Assembly (NCBI GenBank): GCA_025716815.1
Contig: JAIXMN010000009.1
Span: 310,001-374,000 of the forward strand
DNA length: 64,000 nucleotides
Source of the DNA: Dichotomocladium elegans
Taxonomy: Eukaryota > Mucoromycota > Mucoromycetes > Mucorales > Lichtheimiaceae
Reading direction: 5' to 3'
Part shown: piece by piece, positions 59,050-64,000 of the stretch
How the letters are laid out: every line of letters begins with the position of its first letter
How positions within the stretch are numbered: position 1 is the stretch's first letter
Made by a program: the position numbers and the translations under genes
The notes under the pieces: generated by a model
Told to the model about the DNA's origin: nothing
The model's input: only the letters and a program-made list of their open reading frames with translations
Database searches by the model: none

Positions 59050-61360
59050 ATGCCCCCTCTCCTTCCGAACAATGTGGAAACAAGATATTACGACCTTCCC
59101 TCACGTGGGCATATCAAGACCAGCAACCGCCCCAGTCCTCCACTGTTCGCGCGCTATGATAGAAAATGGCGGTGGTGGCACTATCTGACCATTCTCATCT
59201 TTATCTTTGGTGCGCTGCAGGCTCTCGCCCTGATTACGGGATATCAGATCCTTCATAACCAGGCTCCTTCTGTGCGCATCGGTAAACTTATTTTTTTTGT
59301 TGTTGTTGCCTCTATAAGGTGTGTTCCCGAAGAAAAATGAGCGGACCGCTAAAAAAAAGTTCCTGGTTTTTTTTTTTTTAGCACTGAGACAATATCCACC
59401 TATTCCCTACAAGCATCTCGACCCAACATTGCGACCACTCGACAAAGGTGCGATCGTGTATCATGTTACCAAAGAATTTGGAATCGCAACAAACACCGAA
59501 CTCGGACCGACTGTAACGTCGCTCGTAGCAGCCCAGCAACGCAAGACGGAGGCCAACGTGCGCGTTGTCATGCCGTACTACTCGTTCCTAAAGAACAAAT
59601 ACCCGATTGAAAAGGTGGCCGATCTGACGATTGACATTCGCGATAAGAAACGACGTCTGATCCCTATCGACTTTCGAGTATGGCGGATGAATTATATATT
59701 CACGCCGATTGCGAACGTGACCGACTATCCGCCGCAAGAATATGTGCCTGTGTATCTGATCGGCCCCGGTAACCGACGTCCGTTCAACCAGGCCTTCCGT
59801 GCACGTAACCCGAGCCAGATGGAGATGCCGATGATCGAAGGGCTATCGCCGGAGTGGCATGATCAGTTCTTTGTCAAGGCTGCGTCGGCGTTTCTCGCGC
59901 ACCAGGCCAGTGCTGTGGATGAGCTGTCACTTTTTGCACCTATCGGTCTGTCACCACATATTGACGTTGTCCATCTTCACGGCGCAGCGACAGCGTACGT
60001 TGCGAAGCACCTCCACGACAAGCGTGTTGCGAATCAACTTGGCCGCAAGCCGCCGGCGGTGGTGTACACCATGCACGATGTGGTTGAGGAGTTACGCTAT
60101 ACCCACAGCGTGAGCTCGGTCATCAAATTTGCGGATATCATTGAGCAGCAGGCGCTGCATCCATACGTGCGCGGACACCGCGTGTTTATGTCGAGCCTTG
60201 GCATGGACCACGCCAATGTGGTGACGATTGTTGGCAACGAGACGGCGAGTGAGATTGTCGAAGGGCGGGTGGATTTTTATCTCAAGGAGGTTGTTATGGA
60301 TTCGGTGCTCCGCAAAGCTCAGGAGCAACGGTTCATTGGGATCGAGAACGGCGTTGATCTGGACGTGCTGAATCCGTTTACAGCCGCTCAGCTGACGACG
60401 CGCAACTTTGCCTACCCAGCCTTTGCACTTGACCTGATCCAACGCAACGGAAATCCCTCCCAGGCACGTGTAAACAAAGCGATGACGACGACATGGCCTC
60501 TTTCGGGGATGCCAAACGATTATGTATCCACGAGCAAGGATCGCGCGAAGCGATTCCTTGTCCGGCGCAGTTTCTTGACCGAGACGGACCTGAAACGGCC
60601 GTTGGCGGTCTATGTTGGTCCGCTCGAGGAATCAGCCATGCTCGAGGCAGCTGCCGCGCACTTTAGCGCCCGAAACACAAAGTTCGTCATTATTGCACCG
60701 CGGGCGCCCCCAAGCGATCTGGAGCGGTACGAGAGGCTTCAGGAGACCTACGCGGGCGATGTAGTACTCACAGCGACGCCGAAGCAGTACCGTCAGTGGA
60801 CGGTGTTCTGTCGAGCGGCTGCGGATCTTGCGTACCAACCTGACGCGGCCCAGGGGGTCATGGGTGAGGCGTGGTGGTTTGGTACGCCTGTGATCATCTC
60901 CGCCAGCCGTGCGGAGGACAATGCGCATGTCATTGATCGGCCTCTGAATACTGTTAGCCCATCCGCTGCTCCTGCTGTGGTGCAGCGGGATATTCATATC
61001 ATGCGCAACAAACGGACTCGGATTCCGACAGTGACAAGCGGTGAGACGTACAATGCCTATGTATTTGACGAGACCGATGCCAGTCTTGGTTTGGCCATTG
61101 AGGACGCGGTCAATGACATCACTCGCAATAACGCGAGCAAGGTGCTCCGTGAAGAATTCGCACTGCGTATGGCACGCGCTGCCTATCAGCTCGGCTGGTA
61201 TCGCGGCGAGACGGAGGGCCCCGTGCATGATTACGGCCGCGTCTACAAGATGGCTGTCGCCTCGAGGCCGACGGTATCGTTATCCAGGCATGAGATTGAT
61301 GAAGAAGAGGCATTATTGCGACGATTATTACGCCAACGCAACTATCACCTAAACGAATAA
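59050..61360 (+). CDS. Membrane-anchored starch/glycogen-synthase-like glycosyltransferase
   Basis: A 736-residue predicted type II membrane protein. The basic N-terminus is followed by one transmembrane anchor (HYLTILIFIFGALQALALIT). The luminal part resembles GT5 starch/glycogen synthases. VYHVTKEFGIATNTELGPTV is the N-terminal ADP/UDP-glucose-site region (usually K-x-GGLGD, here not conserved). DVVHLHGAATAYVAKHL corresponds to the D-x-x-H-x-H region, followed by VVYTMHDVVEELRY. RFIGIENGVDLDVLNPFTA is the conserved NG[IV]D-x-x-x-W-x-P block. Exons are 59050-59281 and 59382-61360, joined in phase 1 (GTAAAC, long T-run, TTTAG). The alternative is a related GT-B fold enzyme of unknown donor. 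Sugar donor and product are unknown; the anchor suggests cell-surface or Golgi glucan synthesis. Confidence 0.75.
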
Positions 61361-61968
61361 CTCACTCGCATAGCCTTGCTCTTCTCTCTATCTCTCCCTC
61401 CCTTTGTCATCCATCATCGTAAATCTCCATTCGTCGTCGTCGCCAGCTGCTAGCCACCTATGCGCTCGGAAAGACCTATACATAGAACACACATACACGC
61501 GCGCGCACACCGTCTTTTTCATCTAGCCAATCAACTCTCGCCTCACAGCCAACAAAAGTGGATCAAAACACACTCTCCAGCACCCCTTGCCCTTTTTTGT
61601 TTGATCTCGTATATTCATTCGCCATAATTTCAGCATCCATCAACACACACACCTCCTTACACTTTATCATTTCGAAACAACCAATAAACTCAAATGTACT
61701 ATACACTAATAAATAGTTTCTTCCTAGTATGAATCAACACGAGCTAAAATCATATCGGGGTGGGGGTTAAGGTGGAGAGAGTATGTGCGTGATGTGTGTC
61801 GGATGCGGTGGATGTTGAAATGTGTATGATTCGATATATACCCTCTCCCGATTTCGCCTGTCAGGTTGTTTATCATGGGTAATATAAGAGAGAGAGAGTT
61901 AAATGGTATCTAGCAAATAGTCCGCATAGGATGATGAGACTAAAACTCGGCTTTTCTAAAGAGTGTCA
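61361..61968. other. Convergent 3' flanks, no gene seen
   Basis: Space between two convergent genes. It has CA/CG-rich and GA-rich simple sequence near 61497-61510 and 61888-61900. Confidence 0.5.
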
Positions 61969-63505
61969 TCACATACATAGAAGAGAGCCATTTCCATGGG
62001 ATGACTCGGTCGCTAGCCGTTTTTGCGGGTGGCCCCAGTATCCGTTTGTCAACTGGATGGGCGCGTTTGTAAACATCTCCTGATCATTGCTAGCGGACGA
62101 ATTTGTAGAGGTGATGGAGGCCGGGTAGGGAAGATCGTCGTCCGCAGAGGACTGAGGTCGCACGGCGGCGATGGGAGTAGTCGACTTTCTGAGACCTACG
62201 AAATCGAGTCCGAGGAAGGAAGATACGTCGGATGCCTGGGCCACCAGCGTCATGTCCGACGCATGCGTCGGGACCTCTTCGAGGCCTTGCATCCGTCGCC
62301 ACTGATTCGTCACGCGGTGGAGGGACCAGTCGATGGTCAGGAACCAGTACTTCTCAAAGAATTCCGGCGGCAGCTGCCAGTTCGCTGCAATGGCCGGGTC
62401 GCCGCCATGAAACACGGAATGATTTAGGAGACACCGAAAACAATCGTCGAGACTGAACTGATCGCGAAAGAGGATCATGCGATCTCGCATATGAGGTGTC
62501 GGAATGAGATCGATGCGAGGGTCATGCGGCACTGTCAGCTAAATAAAGAGCCTTGCTTCGTTCAGCCGGTGGCTGCTCTCCCCCTTCCCCTTCACTGTTT
62601 TTTTTTTTTTTACCCCACCGCATGCAATACATAAACAGACACCCCCGCACACAGGCCGTCCTTACCTGGAGAAGTGTAGGTTGAAGAGCGAAGGGAAGTG
62701 AGGTCATGCGGACGCAGGCCGATTGCAGCCTTAGTCTTAGCCGCAATGCCTGGATAGCCGCTAGATTCGATGTAATGGAATTCTCTTTCATTGGCCGCGG
62801 TAGTGATGGATTGGAATCTCGCTGGTTCTCATGCTCATCGTCTTTGTGGGCACATGTCTTACGCTCAGGCACGGTTGATGTCGGTAGCGGCGATGTAGTT
62901 GGTCTGGGTGGGGACGACGAAGTTTCGTTGGGATGGTCATGAAGGCTGGCGTTTGTCGTTGGCTGGACGCTGCAACGGTTTGGCTGGCGAGCATGGCTGG
63001 TGATCTTGCTAAATGTGGGGACTTTGCTTTTGCTATTGACATCAAAATAGGTTGCGATGGGCTCTGGGATAGACTGAGCGAGGATGCTCAGGCTCTGTTC
63101 GTTGATGTACGGACCGTGCGGGGGCACGGTGAGGTTGTGCTGGAGACATACAAGCTGGAGGGAGAGAACGATGCCCTTGAGGTACCAGTTCTCGGACTTG
63201 AGCGTATCGTTTTCGGCCCTGAGCTGGTCATTTGTGGACGCAAGCTGGTCACGCTCCTGTCGGACCTGCTTCATGGCCGACTCGAGCTCTTTGAGATGCA
63301 GCTCCTTTCGCTCGCGAAACGCACGCTGTGCGGCCCTGTTTTGGGCTTTCCGAAGGGCCGGAGATGCTGGGTTAGGCTTGCGACCGGGCTTTTTGCGGAT
63401 CTTGACGGCTGCTGGTGGTGGTGGTGATGATGATAGTAGCTGCGGCGTGTTGCTGTGGACAACACCACCAGGAGCTGCATCGGTGTCCATACGATCGCTC
63501 TCCAT
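61969..63505 (-). CDS. bZIP transcription factor with C-terminal DUF3425-like region
   Basis: AP-1/Pap1-type bZIP regulator. Exon 1 (62666-63505) starts MESDRMDTDAAPGG and has the basic region RKAQNRAAQRAFRERKELHL followed by a leucine-zipper stretch ELESAMKQVRQERDQLAST and NDQLRAENDTLKSENWYLKG. The N-A-x-R-AQ-x-x-FR-x-R signature fits the Pap1/Yap subclass. Exon 2 (61969-62538; acceptor TTTAG, phase 0) starts LTVPHDPRIDLIPTPHMRDR and continues with CFRCLLNHSVFHGGDPA and PPEFFEKYWFLTIDWSLHRV, matching the C-terminal helical domain often called DUF3425. I see no clear pair of oxidant-sensing cysteine domains like those in Yap1, so a redox role is not supported. An upstream untranslated or short coding exon is possible, since a good acceptor (CTCTCTAG) lies at about 63520. 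Confidence 0.88.
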
Positions 63506-64000
63506 TGAAGACGACGTATCTAGAGAGACAAAAGGAGGGAAAAAAGAACAAAGGAACCAACAAGCAGACGAGAGATTGGACACTCAAGTTGTTTATTCAG
63601 AAAAGAAAAGGGTGGGCAGCTCCGCAGTGTTTTTGGATGGGGGGGGAAGAGAAAGAAGAAGAAGGATGAAATGCTGGGGTCGGGTTGTGGGTGGGGAACG
63701 TGCTTTCTCAAATTTCCGGTGGTGTTACATCTTCGCCAACCGAGAGAGTCGATGGGAAAAAAAAATAGGGCATTCCCCTTCACCCGCAACTGCACAAGAG
63801 TTGTATTAACTGACAACTTTGAAAATAAATTATGGCGAATGTCGCACGAGAATATCGGTAAAGCAAGCCGGAGAGGCATTAGCTCGTCTCCCATACGCTT
63901 TCGTTTACCCGTGAGGTAGTCAGCTGTATGTCACTGCAGTACCGTCTGGCAGAAGACTTACCAGCGTACGTAGGCCGGAGCTGGTGAGCATCAAGACGCG
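63506..64000. other. Upstream region of the bZIP gene
   Basis: No gene recognised. A G-run (63638-63645) and A-run are present. The window ends inside this region. Confidence 0.4.

Noticed and set aside
62706..63809. Long plus-strand frames opposite the bZIP gene
   Set aside because: Antisense to a clear bZIP coding region.

Overview
The window is nuclear DNA from a filamentous fungus. The genes are dense and carry many short GT-AG introns, mostly about 50 to 160 bases, with pyrimidine-rich leaders. The protein set points to Mucoromycota, probably Mucorales, although the species cannot be read from the sequence. I give coding spans from first to last coding base, with introns included, and note splice junctions where I could check the reading phase.

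Left part (1-31 kb). A TMEM94-like pseudo-P-type ATPase (minus) is followed by a small secreted protein with three copies of a His-rich repeat (plus), ribosomal protein uS19/RPS15 (minus), a 63-residue serine palmitoyltransferase small subunit and cytochrome c oxidase subunit 7a. After a 4.4 kb gene-poor stretch with decayed coding sequence come an inositol hexakisphosphate kinase (Kcs1 type), an unknown helical protein, the cullin ring protein RBX1 (five exons, minus), a KH-like protein, the riboflavin enzyme RIB7, a Zn2Cys6-PAS transcription factor, a 70-residue DMAC1-like protein, proteasome ATPase RPT3 and an Rtg2/Ppx-GppA protein.

Centre (31-42.7 kb). A giant group III hybrid histidine kinase (Nik1/Os-1 class) carries about 21 HAMP-type repeat units, far more than usual for this class. 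It is divergent from a homeobox gene with a long glutamine tract. A small unrecognised minus-strand gene follows.

Right part (42.7-64 kb). A long gene-poor region holds an unknown protein gene and the wreckage of mobile DNA: a DDE transposase with two nonsense changes, two copies of an LTR-like repeat, a Ty3/Gypsy-type protease-to-RT fragment and a methyltransferase fragment. Beyond it lie a TTC7/Ypp1-type TPR protein, a membrane-anchored glycogen/starch-synthase-like glycosyltransferase and a bZIP factor.

The genes do not form one pathway. The main candidates for something new are the triple His-rich repeat peptide at 6695-7296 and the poly-HAMP kinase at 30985-39504, where recent one-unit and three-unit tandem duplications are visible.
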